Source: Lachnospiraceae bacterium (GTDB lineage: Bacteria; Bacillota; Clostridia; Lachnospirales; Lachnospiraceae). Taken from it: a stretch of 64,000 bases of DNA. The notes under the pieces are model-generated. The model was not told the DNA's origin. It searched no databases and saw only the letters and a program-made list of their open reading frames with translations. Where the stretch lies: positions 80,381 through 144,380 of the forward strand of contig JAETRI010000007.1 in NCBI GenBank assembly GCA_021770245.1, read 5' to 3'. Positions within the stretch are counted from its first letter, which is position 1, and every line of letters starts with the position of its first letter. A program made the translations under genes and the position numbers. Below are positions 11,759 to 22,026 of the stretch, in pieces.

Positions 11759-14284
11759 ATGAAGAGGACATTGATCAGAAGCTGTGTGTTTGTGGCCACG
11801 TTCCTGTTGGCGCTGATACTCGACAGCATGCTGCTGAATAAGGGAAATACGGATATGACGGCAGAATTGAAGGATTCGGAGCTGCCGTTGGTTTTCATCG
11901 ATGTAAGGGGACGGCAGGTGAACATGATGCAGGGGTTTCTCACCCGGATGGATGAGAAATACATGCATAAAGGCATCATATCCGTGGGTGAAAACCGCAG
12001 GCTTTCGATCAGTGTCAAAACCTATGGGCGGTCGGTGAAAGGCCTGGATTTTGAGGTGCGCAGTATTGACGGGGAAAGACTGGTGGAGGATACGCCCATT
12101 GCGGCCTTTTCGGAGGGGGATGTACTCCATGCGGATATCACGCTCAAGGATCTGATTGATCGGAATACGGAATATACTCTGACGTTCCGCCTGACTTTGG
12201 ATGACGGAAGGGTGGCGTATTATTATACCAGGATCATCCAGGCAGCCAACTACGGAATGGAAGAAAAACTGGACTTCGTGGCGGATTTCAGCGCGGCCAC
12301 CTTCCGTGCGGACGGGCTGTCGGATCTGGGGCAGTACATGGAAACGAGCCGGGAAGGGGATAATACCACACTGAGCCATGTGACCATCAACAGCAGTTTA
12401 AAGCAGATCGGCTGGGGCGGACTGGAGGTGGAGCGGGTGACGGAGCCTGTGTATACCATCCAGGACATCACGGAACAGACCGCGGCCATTACGGTGGAAT
12501 ATCTGGTCCGATATATGCGTTATGAGCGGGAAAACGAAGCGCGGGTGAAGGAAGTCTACCGGGTTCGTACCGGGGAAGAAAGGATGTTTCTGCTGGAGTA
12601 CGACAGGACCATGAGCGAGATCTTTACGGAGGAAGCCACATCCTTTGTGGACGATCGGATCATGCTGGGGATTCTGGATCCGGAGATTGGCCTGACGGAA
12701 AGCGATGGGGGAAAGGTTCTGGCCTTTTCCCAGGCGGGCGTGCTCTACAGCCTGAATATGATGGATTACAGGCTGGCGAGGCTCTTTTCCTTATATGGAG
12801 AGGAAACGACTGACGAACGCTCTCTGTACGGCGATCACGATTTTAAGATCCTGCAGGTGGATGAAACCGGAAATGTGGTTTTTATGGTATATGGGTATAT
12901 CAGCCGGGGGCGCTGGGAGGGGTACTGCGGGGCCGTAGTATATTACTACAACGGCGCCACCAATACCATAGAAGAAATGGCGTTCCTTCCCAGCGCCAAG
13001 TCTCCGGAGCTGCTGGAGGCGGAAATGAACCAGCTGTGCTATATGAACGGGAAAAACGAGCTCTACGTTTTCTTAAACGACAGGATCAGCCGGATCCGCC
13101 TGGACGGACGCAGCGTGGAGGTGATCGCGGAGAACCTAAGCGGCGGAAACTGCCAGATTTCCGAAAGCAATCAGAATATCGTCTGGCAGAATGAGGACGG
13201 GGAAAGGGGAGGCGTCTCTCTGACGCTGATGAACCTAAACAGCGGAGAACAGACTACGATCGAGGCGGGAAGCGGTAATTACATTCTTCCGCTGGGCTTT
13301 ATGGGAGAGGATCTGATCTATGGCGTGGCCCGCAGAGAGGATGTGGTATCGGGGTATACGGGCCAAACGGTATTTCCCATGTACAGGATTCGGATTCAGG
13401 ACGAGGGCGGAGAGATCCTGATGACCTATGAAAAACCGGGTATCTATGTCACGGGATGCAGGATGAACGAAAACCAGATCATCCTCGACCGCGTGGAGAA
13501 GGACGAGACGGGCGGATATACCGCCTGCGCGGCGGATCAGATCGTCAGCGGTGTGGAGGCCCAGCCCAAGAGCAACGTCGTGATAACAATGCCCACGGAA
13601 GATTATGAAAAGCTGACGGCAATACAGATGGGAAAAGGCCTTGACGGCAAGCGGATGAAATTCCTCACGCCCAGGGAGGTGCTGTACGAGGGAGACAGGG
13701 AAGTGCTCCTTCCGCCTTCCGGTGAGGAAGTGGAAAGCTACTATGTCTATGGGCTGGACGGAAAGGCCGCTATCGTTTTTTCACCCAGGGAGGCGATCGG
13801 GCTCGCCGATGATACGGCGGGAGTGGTGACCGGACGGGACGGCTCCTATGTCTGGAGAAGGGAACGGATCAACACGAAAAACCAGATCATGGCTATCGAA
13901 GCGGCTGCCGTGACGGAGGAAAGGGGCAGCCTGGCCGTCTGCCTGGATGAAATCCTGCGTTTCGAGGGAACCACCCAAAATACGCAGCAGCTGTTAAACC
14001 AGGGGAAGGCGGTAACAAGGATTTTGGAAGAAAACCTGCACGAGGCCCGGATCCTCGACTTATCCGGCTGCAGCCTGGAGAGCGTGTTGTATTATCCCGA
14101 CAGGGAGGCGCCGGTGCTGGCTCTTCTGGCAGACGGAAACGCGGTTCTTTTGACCGGCTTTAATGAAATGCAGGTGGTGGTGATGGATCCGCAGGCGGGC
14201 ACTTTGGAGAAAATGGGAATAAACGATGCCGCCGCCTGGTTCGAGGAAAACGGGAATCTGTTCATATCCTATGTCAGGAAATAG
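11759..14284 (+). CDS. Large membrane-anchored hypothetical protein
   Basis: Protein of 841 residues with an N-terminal signal anchor (about residues 5-24: K-R-T-L-I-R-S-C-V-F-V-A-T-F-L-L-A-L-I-L) and an otherwise hydrophilic, beta-rich extracellular part. The middle (about residues 270-600) has recurring short strands with Y-Y-N-G and aromatic-rich segments that suggest a beta-propeller or similar fold. No catalytic motif was recognised. No cell-wall sorting signal is seen at the C-terminus. ATG 11759 follows GGGAGCC and begins the hydrophobic segment. Downstream is a repeat and the convergent queT gene, so it is probably transcribed alone. Function unknown. Confidence 0.75.
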   Translation: MKRTLIRSCVFVATFLLALILDSMLLNKGNTDMTAELKDSELPLVFIDVRGRQVNMMQGFLTRMDEKYMHKGIISVGENRRLSISVKTYGRSVKGLDFEVRSIDGERLVEDTPIAAFSEGDVLHADITLKDLIDRNTEYTLTFRLTLDDGRVAYYYTRIIQAANYGMEEKLDFVADFSAATFRADGLSDLGQYMETSREGDNTTLSHVTINSSLKQIGWGGLEVERVTEPVYTIQDITEQTAAITVEYLVRYMRYERENEARVKEVYRVRTGEERMFLLEYDRTMSEIFTEEATSFVDDRIMLGILDPEIGLTESDGGKVLAFSQAGVLYSLNMMDYRLARLFSLYGEETTDERSLYGDHDFKILQVDETGNVVFMVYGYISRGRWEGYCGAVVYYYNGATNTIEEMAFLPSAKSPELLEAEMNQLCYMNGKNELYVFLNDRISRIRLDGRSVEVIAENLSGGNCQISESNQNIVWQNEDGERGGVSLTLMNLNSGEQTTIEAGSGNYILPLGFMGEDLIYGVARREDVVSGYTGQTVFPMYRIRIQDEGGEILMTYEKPGIYVTGCRMNENQIILDRVEKDETGGYTACAADQIVSGVEAQPKSNVVITMPTEDYEKLTAIQMGKGLDGKRMKFLTPREVLYEGDREVLLPPSGEEVESYYVYGLDGKAAIVFSPREAIGLADDTAGVVTGRDGSYVWRRERINTKNQIMAIEAAAVTEERGSLAVCLDEILRFEGTTQNTQQLLNQGKAVTRILEENLHEARILDLSGCSLESVLYYPDREAPVLALLADGNAVLLTGFNEMQVVVMDPQAGTLEKMGINDAAAWFEENGNLFISYVRK

Positions 14285-14292
14285 ACGGAAAA

Positions 14293-14410
14293 GAAGTCTG
14301 ATGGCTTACTTCTGTCACACCATTTGCGCCGCAGGCAGCCCAAATGGGATCACAGACGTGAAATCGCATACGCGATTTCGCGTTGCGGTGCCCAAAGGGC
14401 GCGGCATGAA
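14293..14410 (+). repeat. Intergenic palindromic element
   Basis: Starts with AGAAGT...ACTTCT, then an ATTTGCGCCGCAGGC stretch, an inner hairpin GAAATCGCATACGCGATTTC, and ends with GGGCGCGGCATG. The order and much of the sequence match the longer element at 38072-38222. Here it lies between two convergent genes, so it does not need a gene start beside it. Confidence 0.65.
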
Positions 14411-14498
14411 AAGGTTAGAATGAAACGCCCGCCGGTTCTGAGTGAAGGAGGGGCTGCAGGTATTGACCGGGAGAATCCATGCCGTTTCTGCCTGCAGC

Positions 14499-15068
14499 TC
14501 AGGAAGCCTGCGGGAACAGCCTGCCGCGGTATTTATCCAATGCGGACAGAAGGAGAAGACCCAGCACGCCGCAGGAAAGGATTTCCCCCAGGGTGACCGT
14601 GACAAAGGAAAACCAGAGCGGTTCGATGCCATAGACGTATTTAAGCACGAGAGGAACTACGACGGCGTTTGCGAGGATAGGGGGCAGGGGGGCCAGCCGT
14701 TTATGCGCGCGCAGCTTCCTCGTGCCGACGGCACCGATCAGGGTGGCAAGCGAGCCGAAGAGAATATCGGGCAGGGCGCAGCCGGTGAGCGTGTTGGCGA
14801 TCAGGCATCCGACAAAGAGACCGGGAACGCCTGCAACGGTAAAACAGGGAAGGACGGCCAGGGCTTCGGAGAAGCGGATCTGTACCGCATAGTTGGCCAG
14901 GCCGAAAGCATTGGCAAGGAAGGTGAGCACCACGTAAAGGGCGGCGATCATGGCAGCCTGGGTGATCAGATAGGTGTTCTTTTTCCGGCTTTTGCGGGAG
15001 AAAAAAGTGAGTACGGCAAGAAGGGCTGCCACCAGGGCCGCCAGGAACGTTAGATAGATGTTTTTCAT
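14499..15068 (-). CDS. queT: QueT-type queuosine-precursor transporter
   Basis: Membrane protein of 189 residues with about six hydrophobic segments. Conserved stretches of the QueT family are visible: A-A-L-Y-V-V-L-T-F, R-F-S-E-A-L-A-V-L-P and F-G-S-L-A-T-L-I-G. QueT proteins are predicted energy-coupling-type or stand-alone importers of a queuosine precursor. The N-terminus has an extra hydrophobic segment (about residues 5-21) before the usual family start. The upstream start is supported by AAAGGAGA seven bases before the ATG at 15068. The leader carries a preQ1-like riboswitch that would hide this ribosome site, which supports the substrate. Confidence 0.85.
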   Translation of the reverse strand: MKNIYLTFLAALVAALLAVLTFFSRKSRKKNTYLITQAAMIAALYVVLTFLANAFGLANYAVQIRFSEALAVLPCFTVAGVPGLFVGCLIANTLTGCALPDILFGSLATLIGAVGTRKLRAHKRLAPLPPILANAVVVPLVLKYVYGIEPLWFSFVTVTLGEILSCGVLGLLLLSALDKYRGRLFPQAS

Positions 15069-15074
15069 GATATG

Positions 15075-15122
15075 TTCTCCTTTAGTTTTGTTTTACGTGA
15101 GGAAGGTTTCGAACTCACGTGG
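15075..15122 (-). promoter_or_regulatory. Probable preQ1-I riboswitch
   Basis: Read on the minus strand, a seven-pair stem ACGTGAG (15114-15120) with CTCACGT (15095-15101) encloses the loop TTCGAAACCTTC. It is followed by the A-rich tail AAAACAAAACTAAAGGAG. This is the preQ1-I plan: short P1 stem, conserved TTC on its 3' side, A-rich tail. The loop CCTT can pair with AAGG of the Shine-Dalgarno as the pseudoknot, so ligand binding should block translation. The gene is queT, the expected target. Call rests on pattern and context. Confidence 0.75.
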
Positions 15123-15128
15123 GTAGAG

Positions 15129-15158
15129 TGCCGGGAAGCCTGTGAAGACTTCCCGGCA
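15129..15158. other. Perfect 10-bp hairpin in the queT/hrcA divergent spacer
   Basis: TGCCGGGAAG pairs with CTTCCCGGCA around a 10-base loop. It precedes the riboswitch when read toward queT. No T-run follows on either strand, so a terminator is not supported. It may stabilise the queT leader. Confidence 0.5.
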
Positions 15159-15210
15159 TCTTAGTTTACCAAAAACGGAGAGAAAGTCAAGCGGGCCGCA
15201 GTCCGTTTAC

Positions 15211-15447
15211 AGGATAAAGGCATGAAAGGCCCTGCGGCCCCTGTGCCACCCCTGCCCGGCCCCACGGCGTGTGATGATCCATCGGGGACCCGCTCTCGCT
15301 CAGCCAAAAACGCAGCGGTACTAAGCTCGCAAGGGGCGCGCTCGCTAAGTGCCGGCGTTTTTGGATGGTCCCCTCTGTGATCATCACACGCCGTGGGGCC
15401 GGGCAGGGGTGGCACAGGGGCCGCAGGGCCTTTCATGCCTTTGTCCT
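15211..15447. repeat. Long inverted-repeat element, copy 1
   Basis: A 237-bp element whose two outer arms (about 65 bp each) are complementary almost throughout; both contain GGCATGAAAGGCCCTGCGG or its complement. The core has CCAAAAACGCAGCGGTACTAAG on the left and CTAAGTGCCGGCGTTTTTGG on the right, which also pair. A CGCTCTCGCTCAG stretch on the left has no partner. Core sequences recur in the copies at 33457, 36053 and (inverted) 46346, while the outer arms differ. No reading frame of note is inside. Confidence 0.8.
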
Positions 15448-15480
15448 GAGTCCGTTTATAAGTTCTTAAGAAAAAAACCG

Positions 15481-15508
15481 TTGACAATACCGAAGAGAAG
15501 TGATAATG
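15481..15508 (+). promoter_or_regulatory. Probable sigma-A promoter of the hrcA operon
   Basis: A perfect -35 TTGACA at 15481-15486 is followed by GATAAT at 15502-15507 (15-bp spacer); TAATGT at 15504 would give 17 bp. The CIRCE operator begins 16 bp further, as expected for HrcA-repressed promoters. Confidence 0.65.
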
Positions 15509-15523
15509 TATGTTCAGAAGGTG

Positions 15524-15550
15524 TTAGCACTCCGATGAGTTGAGTGCTAA
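15524..15550 (+). promoter_or_regulatory. CIRCE operator (HrcA binding site)
   Basis: TTAGCACTC at 15524-15532, nine-base spacer, GAGTGCTAA at 15542-15550: an exact match to the CIRCE consensus. HrcA, encoded 23 bp downstream, binds this inverted repeat and represses the chaperone operon when not under heat stress. The loop is autoregulatory. Confidence 0.97.
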
Positions 15551-15573
15551 CAGCCCGAAATGAGGTGAGGTGA

Positions 15574-16614
15574 ATGCAGAACAAACTGGATGAACGCAAG
15601 AAAAAAATCCTGCATGCCGTAATCCGCAACTATCTGGAGACAGGAGAGCCGGTGGGGAGCAGGACGATTTCCAAGTATACGGATCTGAATTTGAGTTCTG
15701 CGACCATCCGAAACGAGATGGCGGATCTGGAAGAGCTCGGCTACATCATCCAGCCTCATACATCTGCCGGGCGCATTCCCTCCGATATGGGCTATCGTCT
15801 GTATGTGGACAGCATGCTGGAAGAGAAGGATCGGGAAGTGGAGGAGCTAAAGGGTCTTCTCGTGGAGAAAGAGGACCGGATGGAACGGCTCCTGCAGCAG
15901 GTGGCGAAAGCGCTGGCAGTCAATACCAATTATGCGGCAATGATTTCTTCGCCGCTTTATCATGGGAATAAACTGAAATTCATCCAGCTCTCTAAGGTGG
16001 ATGAACATCAGGTCCTGGCGGTCATAGTGGCCGAGGGGAATATGATCCGCAATACCATGCTCCATGTGGAGGAGGCACCGGATCAGGAAACGATATTGAA
16101 GCTGAACATTCTGCTGAACACGCATTTGAACGGGAAGTCCCTGGATGAGATCAATCTGGGTATGATTGCAAATCTGAAGCAGCAGGCAGGGATTCACAGC
16201 GGAATGGTGGGCGAGATCATCGATGCGGTGGCGGAGGCCATACGGGCCGATGAAGACCTGGAAATCTACACCAGCGGCACGAACAACATTTTGAAATATC
16301 CGGAGCTGGCGGATAAAGAACGGGCGAGCGAACTGATCACTGCTTTTGAAGAAAAACAGGCATTAAACCAGATCGTACAGGAAACACTGGCTGATGAGAG
16401 CGGAACCGGAATCCAGGTGTATATCGGCGAAGAAACCCCCTCTCAGACCATGAAAGACTGCAGCGTGGTGACGGCCACCTACGAACTGGGCGAAGGCATG
16501 AGGGGAACGGTGGGAATCATCGGACCCAAGCGGATGGACTATGAAAAGGTTGTGGGAATATTGAAAAACCTGATGGCCCAGCTCGATACGCTTTATAAGA
16601 AAAGGGATCCTTAA
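15574..16614 (+). CDS. hrcA: Heat-inducible transcription repressor HrcA
   Basis: Repressor of class I heat-shock genes, 346 residues, full length. The N-terminal winged helix shows the family start (D-E-R-K-K-K-I-L-H-A-V) and G-E-P-V-G-S-R-T-I-S-K, then L-S-S-A-T-I-R-N-E-M-A-D-L-E-E-L-G as recognition helix, and P-H-T-S-A-G-R-I-P-S. The C-terminus carries the G-E-G-M-R-G-T-V-G-I-I-G-P-K-R-M motif. Folding of HrcA by GroEL or related chaperones is the known feedback. ATG 15574 follows GAGGTGAGG. First gene of the hrcA-grpE-dnaK-dnaJ series. Confidence 0.97.
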   Translation: MQNKLDERKKKILHAVIRNYLETGEPVGSRTISKYTDLNLSSATIRNEMADLEELGYIIQPHTSAGRIPSDMGYRLYVDSMLEEKDREVEELKGLLVEKEDRMERLLQQVAKALAVNTNYAAMISSPLYHGNKLKFIQLSKVDEHQVLAVIVAEGNMIRNTMLHVEEAPDQETILKLNILLNTHLNGKSLDEINLGMIANLKQQAGIHSGMVGEIIDAVAEAIRADEDLEIYTSGTNNILKYPELADKERASELITAFEEKQALNQIVQETLADESGTGIQVYIGEETPSQTMKDCSVVTATYELGEGMRGTVGIIGPKRMDYEKVVGILKNLMAQLDTLYKKRDP

Positions 16615-16622
16615 AACGGATG

Positions 16623-16735
16623 GCCGGCCGGTCCGGCGGAATGAGAGGAAGATTGAAAATTAAAATTTTCAATCTTACGGATTTGGGCCTATTCCCGTTT
16701 TGGGAAGACCCAAAACGGGAAAGGCATGGGTATAA
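16623..16735 (+). repeat. Three-hairpin spacer between hrcA and grpE
   Basis: GCCGG-CCGGT-CCGGC (16623-16637) is followed by GGAATGAGAGG. Next is a nearly perfect palindrome with arms GATTGAAAATT and AATTTTCAATC (16651-16674). Then an 11-bp stem CCCGTTTTGGG-AAGA-CCCAAAACGGG (16694-16719), followed by AAAGGCATGGGTATAAATT and the grpE ATG. The arrangement matches the two-hairpin cassettes elsewhere in the window. Confidence 0.65.
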
Positions 16736-16738
16736 ATT

Positions 16739-17398
16739 ATGGAGAATAAAAATCTGGAAGAGGAACGGGAGAATCCATCCGTAGAAGAGATGGAGGATAC
16801 GGAGCAAAACGAGCCTGAAAAGCCGGAAGAGGAATCCGTCGGAGAAGAGACGCAGGAGGGCCCGGAGGAATCGGAGAATACCGAAGAGGAGGGCGGAGAA
16901 AGCGAAGAGAATCCCTCCAAGGAGGGTTTCTTTAAAAAGAAGAAAAAAGATAAAAAGGAAGAAGCCTTTAAGGCCAGGATTGATGAACTGGAAGACAGGG
17001 TAAAGCGGCAGATGGCCGAGTTCGAGAATTTCAGGAAACGCACCGACAGGGAAAAGGCAGCAATGTTTGAAACCGGAGCCAAAAGCGTGGTGGAAAAGAT
17101 CCTTCCTGTGGTTGACAACTTTGAAAGAGGTTTGGCAGCCGTACCGGAGGGGGAGAAGGAAAGCGCTTTTGTGGAAGGGATGAACAAAGTATATAAACAG
17201 CTGATGACCGAGCTGGACAATATGGGGGTAAAACCCATAGAGGCTGCAGGTAAGGAGTTTGATCCGAATTACCATAATGCGGTGATGCATGTGGAAGACG
17301 AGGAATACGGCGAGAATATCGTGGTAGAGGAACTCCAGAAGGGATATCTGTATCACGATGCCGTGGTCAGGCACAGCATGGTAAAGGTTGCGAACTAA
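16739..17398 (+). CDS. grpE: Nucleotide exchange factor GrpE
   Basis: Co-chaperone that releases ADP from DnaK, 219 residues. The first 75 or so residues are extremely rich in Glu and likely disordered, longer than in many GrpE proteins. A KKKKKDKK segment follows, then the coiled-coil dimer region with E-F-E-N-F-R-K-R-T-D-R-E-K and the C-terminal beta domain with F-D-P-N-Y-H-N-A-V-M-H-V. These are standard GrpE marks. It lies between hrcA and dnaK and should share the CIRCE-controlled transcript. Confidence 0.95.
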   Translation: MENKNLEEERENPSVEEMEDTEQNEPEKPEEESVGEETQEGPEESENTEEEGGESEENPSKEGFFKKKKKDKKEEAFKARIDELEDRVKRQMAEFENFRKRTDREKAAMFETGAKSVVEKILPVVDNFERGLAAVPEGEKESAFVEGMNKVYKQLMTELDNMGVKPIEAAGKEFDPNYHNAVMHVEDEEYGENIVVEELQKGYLYHDAVVRHSMVKVAN

Positions 17399-17466
17399 AG
17401 CTTAGGCTTTCGGGCCCGAGCGTGTAAGAATGCGTATAAGACGCGGATAACGCGTCTGAAAGATAG

Positions 17467-19368
<1,902 letters not shown>

Positions 19369-19391
19369 ACCGTTTTGAAACCATATACACC

Positions 19392-19413
19392 AGGGGGCAC
19401 TGCAGTGTCCCCT
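19392..19413. other. Short palindrome after dnaK
   Basis: AGGGG, CACTGCAGTG and CCCCT form a 22-bp near-perfect palindrome 24 bp after the dnaK stop. It could be part of an attenuating terminator between dnaK and dnaJ; no T-run follows. Confidence 0.35.
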
Positions 19414-19575
19414 AGTGTGCTGTCTGCATTATATTCCGTCAAATCTCCTTGTCTATTCGTCCATCTGCTGCGTTGGATTTTCTAGCCGCAGCCACCGCTG
19501 CGGCTAGAAAATCCGCCTTGCCGATGAACGAATATCCTGCGGAGTTTTGCCAGATATAATGCAGACAGCACACTC
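19414..19575. mobile_element. MITE-like element with 21-bp terminal inverted repeats
   Basis: The 162-bp segment begins AGTGTGCTGTCTGCATTATA and ends with its exact complement, giving perfect 21-bp termini. Inside is an 18-bp perfect stem (GGATTTTCTAGCCGCAGC and complement, 19475-19514), and the parts between also pair imperfectly (ATTCGTCCAT with ATGAACGAAT). It contains no gene. No clear target-site duplication was seen. It splits dnaK from dnaJ and as RNA would form a very long hairpin. Confidence 0.7.
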
Positions 19576-19639
19576 GTGTTGCGTTCCCGGGGCCTGTTCC
19601 AGACGGAGAACGCATGGACGGCCGTTTTGGAGGATTGTT

Positions 19640-20818
19640 ATGGCAGAACAAAAAAGAGATTATTATGAGGTTCTCGGGGTTGACAAGAATGCGGATGATG
19701 CGGCCCTGAAGAAAGCATATAGAGTCCTCGCAAAGAAATACCATCCTGATATGAATCCGGGTGATGCGGAGGCAGAAAAGAAATTTAAGGAAGCGTCGGA
19801 GGCCTATGCGGTTTTGAGCGATCCGGAGAAGAGACGCCAGTATGACCAGTTCGGCCATGCCGCTTTTGACGGCGGCGCAGGCGGGAGCGGCTTCGGGGGC
19901 TTTGATTTCAGCAGCGCTGATTTCGGCGATATTTTCGGCGATATTTTCGGTGACTTTTTCGGCGGCGGTTCCCGCCGGGGAGGGCGTTCCAGCAATGCGC
20001 CTATGAAAGGGGCGAATATCCGCACCAGTGTACGCGTGACTTTTGAGGAAGCTGTGTTCGGTACAACGAAGACGATTGAACTGAACACCAAAGAGGAGTG
20101 CAAAACCTGCCATGGAACCGGCGCGAAGCCGGGAACGGAGCCCACTACCTGCGGGAAGTGCGGCGGAAAGGGCCAGGTGGTTTTTACCCAGCAGTCCTTC
20201 TTCGGTACGGTGCGCAACGTACAGACCTGTCCCGACTGCAACGGTACGGGAAAGGTGATCCGGGAAAAATGTTCGGACTGCCGGGGCAGCGGTTATGTGC
20301 CCATGAAGAAGCGGTTTGAAGTGGATATCCCGGCGGGAATCGACAACGGACAGTGCAAACGTCTTGCCGGCCAGGGAGAACCGGGCGTGAATGGGGGACC
20401 CAGAGGAGACGTGCTGGTGGAAGTCATTGTGGGGCGCCATCCCATTTTCCAGCGCCAGGATTACAACATATTCTCCACGGTGCCCATTTCCTTCCCGGTG
20501 GCGGCGCTGGGCGGAGAAGTGATGATCGACACGGTGGACGGTAAGGTGATCTACGATGTGAAGCCGGGAACCCAGACGGATACCAGGGTCCGGCTGAAGG
20601 GCAAGGGTGTGCCCAACCTGCGCAATAAAGAGGTGCGGGGCGATCATTATGTAACGCTGGTGGTACAAGTGCCCGACAGGCTTTCCGGAGAAGCGAAGGA
20701 TCTGCTGCGCAGATTCGACGAGGTGTCGGGAGACAGCCTGAACGCGGCAAAGAAAGCCGGGCCGTCTCCGGAGGGGAAAGAGAAGGACGGGAAAAAGAAG
20801 AAGGGATTCTTTAAATAA
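19640..20818 (+). CDS. dnaJ: Chaperone DnaJ (Hsp40)
   Basis: Type I J-protein of 392 residues. The J domain has the H-P-D motif at residues 35-37. A Gly/Phe-rich linker (about 75-130) with repeated F-G-D-I-F-G-D follows. The zinc region holds four CxxCxGxG units ([32 protein letters not shown]). The C-terminal substrate domain ends in a Lys-rich tail. It stimulates DnaK ATPase. ATG 19640 follows TTGGAGGATT; upstream in-frame ATG 19547 would lie in the palindromic element and is not used. Confidence 0.97.
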   Translation: MAEQKRDYYEVLGVDKNADDAALKKAYRVLAKKYHPDMNPGDAEAEKKFKEASEAYAVLSDPEKRRQYDQFGHAAFDGGAGGSGFGGFDFSSADFGDIFGDIFGDFFGGGSRRGGRSSNAPMKGANIRTSVRVTFEEAVFGTTKTIELNTKEECKTCHGTGAKPGTEPTTCGKCGGKGQVVFTQQSFFGTVRNVQTCPDCNGTGKVIREKCSDCRGSGYVPMKKRFEVDIPAGIDNGQCKRLAGQGEPGVNGGPRGDVLVEVIVGRHPIFQRQDYNIFSTVPISFPVAALGGEVMIDTVDGKVIYDVKPGTQTDTRVRLKGKGVPNLRNKEVRGDHYVTLVVQVPDRLSGEAKDLLRRFDEVSGDSLNAAKKAGPSPEGKEKDGKKKKGFFK

Positions 20819-20837
20819 CGATTTTGGGCTGACGGAC

Positions 20838-20872
20838 GGGCATATCGGAAACGATATGCCCATATTTGTTTT
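20838..20872 (+). terminator. Rho-independent terminator of the dnaK-dnaJ operon
   Basis: GGGCATATCG-GAAA-CGATATGCCC forms a perfect 10-bp stem with a GAAA tetraloop, followed by ATATTTGTTTT. It starts 20 bp after the dnaJ stop. Confidence 0.85.
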
Positions 20873-20981
20873 CCGGCTTGAATCACAGGATTGACTATGT
20901 TAAACTGTCTGTAGCATTCGCATGAGAGCGCACGGAATGCATTTGACGCGCATTCGTTCGGGAATCGGACAGGTTTTGGGC

Positions 20982-21008
20982 GCCCGTCGAAACGGGCAGA
21001 TGAGGAAA
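20982..21008 (+). promoter_or_regulatory. Palindrome plus AGATGAGG leader of prmA
   Basis: GCCCGT-CGAA-ACGGGC (20982-20997) is directly followed by AGATGAGGAAAG and the prmA ATG at 21013. Same layout as the other palindrome-led ribosome sites. Confidence 0.55.
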
Positions 21009-21012
21009 GAAA

Positions 21013-21999
21013 ATGAAATGGAAAAAATTCAGAATAAAGACGGTGACGCAGGCTGAGGATATTATCATCAGCGCATTGTATGATATCGGGCTGGAAGGCG
21101 CACAGATTGAAGATAAGGTGCCGCTTACGGCGGCGGAAAAGGAGCAGATGTTTGTGGATATCCTTCCGCAGGGCCCGGAGGATGACGGCATAGCCTATCT
21201 CAGCTTTTTCGTGGAGGAAGACGATAACGGGAAGCTTTTGGTGCAGGATGAAGAGCTGGAGGAAGCCGCGCTGCTGGAACGGATCCGCGGAGGGCTGGAG
21301 GAGATACGGGCTTTTTGCGAGATCGGGGAAGGCAGTATTGCGGTGGACGAGACGGAGGATATCGATTGGATCAATAACTGGAAACAGTATTTTCATCAAT
21401 TCTATATCGACGATCTTCTGGTGATCCCTTCCTGGGAGGAGGTGGCTCCAAAGGACCGGGGGAAGATGATCCTGCATATCGATCCGGGGACGGCCTTCGG
21501 GACGGGGATGCATGAGACGACCCAGTTGTGTATCCGTCAGCTGAAGAAGTATGTGATGCCCGGATCGACGATCCTGGACGTGGGAACGGGAAGCGGTATC
21601 CTGGGAATCCTGGCCCTGATGTTCGGCGCGAAGCGGGTGGTGGGAACGGATCTGGATCCCTGTGCCCTGGACGCGGTGCGGGATAATCTGGAGGCAAACG
21701 GTATAGAACCCAAAAAGTTTGAGATGCTGACGGGGAACCTCATCACGGAGAAGGAGATACAGGATCGGGTGGGATATGGATGTTATGATATCGTGACGGC
21801 CAATATCCTGGCGGAGGTGCTTGTGGAGCTTATTCCCGTGGTGACCGGCCAGATGAAGCCGGGCGGGATCCTGATCCTGTCGGGGATTATCGACGATAAG
21901 GAGAAAACGGTGGCCGAGGCGGTTGAGGCGGCCGGCCTGAGGCTGCTGGAAACCTGCCATCAGGGAGAATGGGTGGGCATGACGGCCCGGAAGGAATAG
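21013..21999 (+). CDS. prmA: Ribosomal protein L11 methyltransferase
   Basis: Methylates lysines and the N-terminus of ribosomal protein L11 using SAM; 328 residues. The N-terminal L11-recognition domain begins M-K-W-K-K-F-R-I-K-T. The catalytic domain shows H-I-D-P-G-T-A-F-G-T-G-M-H-E-T-T and motif I L-D-V-G-T-G-S-G-I-L-G-I-L-A. The NI-L-A-E-V-L stretch is also typical. It precedes rsmE by a 27-bp gap and follows dnaJ, a conserved Clostridia order. A separate leader and a terminator before it suggest its own promoter. Confidence 0.95.
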   Translation: MKWKKFRIKTVTQAEDIIISALYDIGLEGAQIEDKVPLTAAEKEQMFVDILPQGPEDDGIAYLSFFVEEDDNGKLLVQDEELEEAALLERIRGGLEEIRAFCEIGEGSIAVDETEDIDWINNWKQYFHQFYIDDLLVIPSWEEVAPKDRGKMILHIDPGTAFGTGMHETTQLCIRQLKKYVMPGSTILDVGTGSGILGILALMFGAKRVVGTDLDPCALDAVRDNLEANGIEPKKFEMLTGNLITEKEIQDRVGYGCYDIVTANILAEVLVELIPVVTGQMKPGGILILSGIIDDKEKTVAEAVEAAGLRLLETCHQGEWVGMTARKE

Positions 22000-22019
22000 G
22001 CGCCGGGGGCGCAGATGGG
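22000..22019 (+). promoter_or_regulatory. Palindrome plus AGATGGGAG leader of rsmE
   Basis: GCGCC-GGG-GGCGC starts right after the prmA stop codon and is followed by AGATGGGAG and, five bases later, the ATG at 22027. It decides the rsmE start in favour of 22027 over the ATG at 22015, which is inside the ribosome site. Confidence 0.55.
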
Positions 22020-22026
22020 AGAGGGG

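Noticed and set aside
14293..14410. A terminator between the 841-residue protein gene and queT
   Set aside because: The stems are present, but no T-run follows any of them, and the sequence is shared with elements that lie before genes.
15187..15543. Short frames inside the long inverted-repeat elements (also at 33447-33710 and 36051-36256)
   Set aside because: The translated peptides look alike only because the DNA repeats do; arms differ between copies without keeping a protein pattern, so structure and not coding is conserved.
22015..22026. ATG at 22015 as start of rsmE
   Set aside because: It overlaps the AGATGGGAG ribosome site; the next ATG at 22027 gives the family's usual N-terminus.
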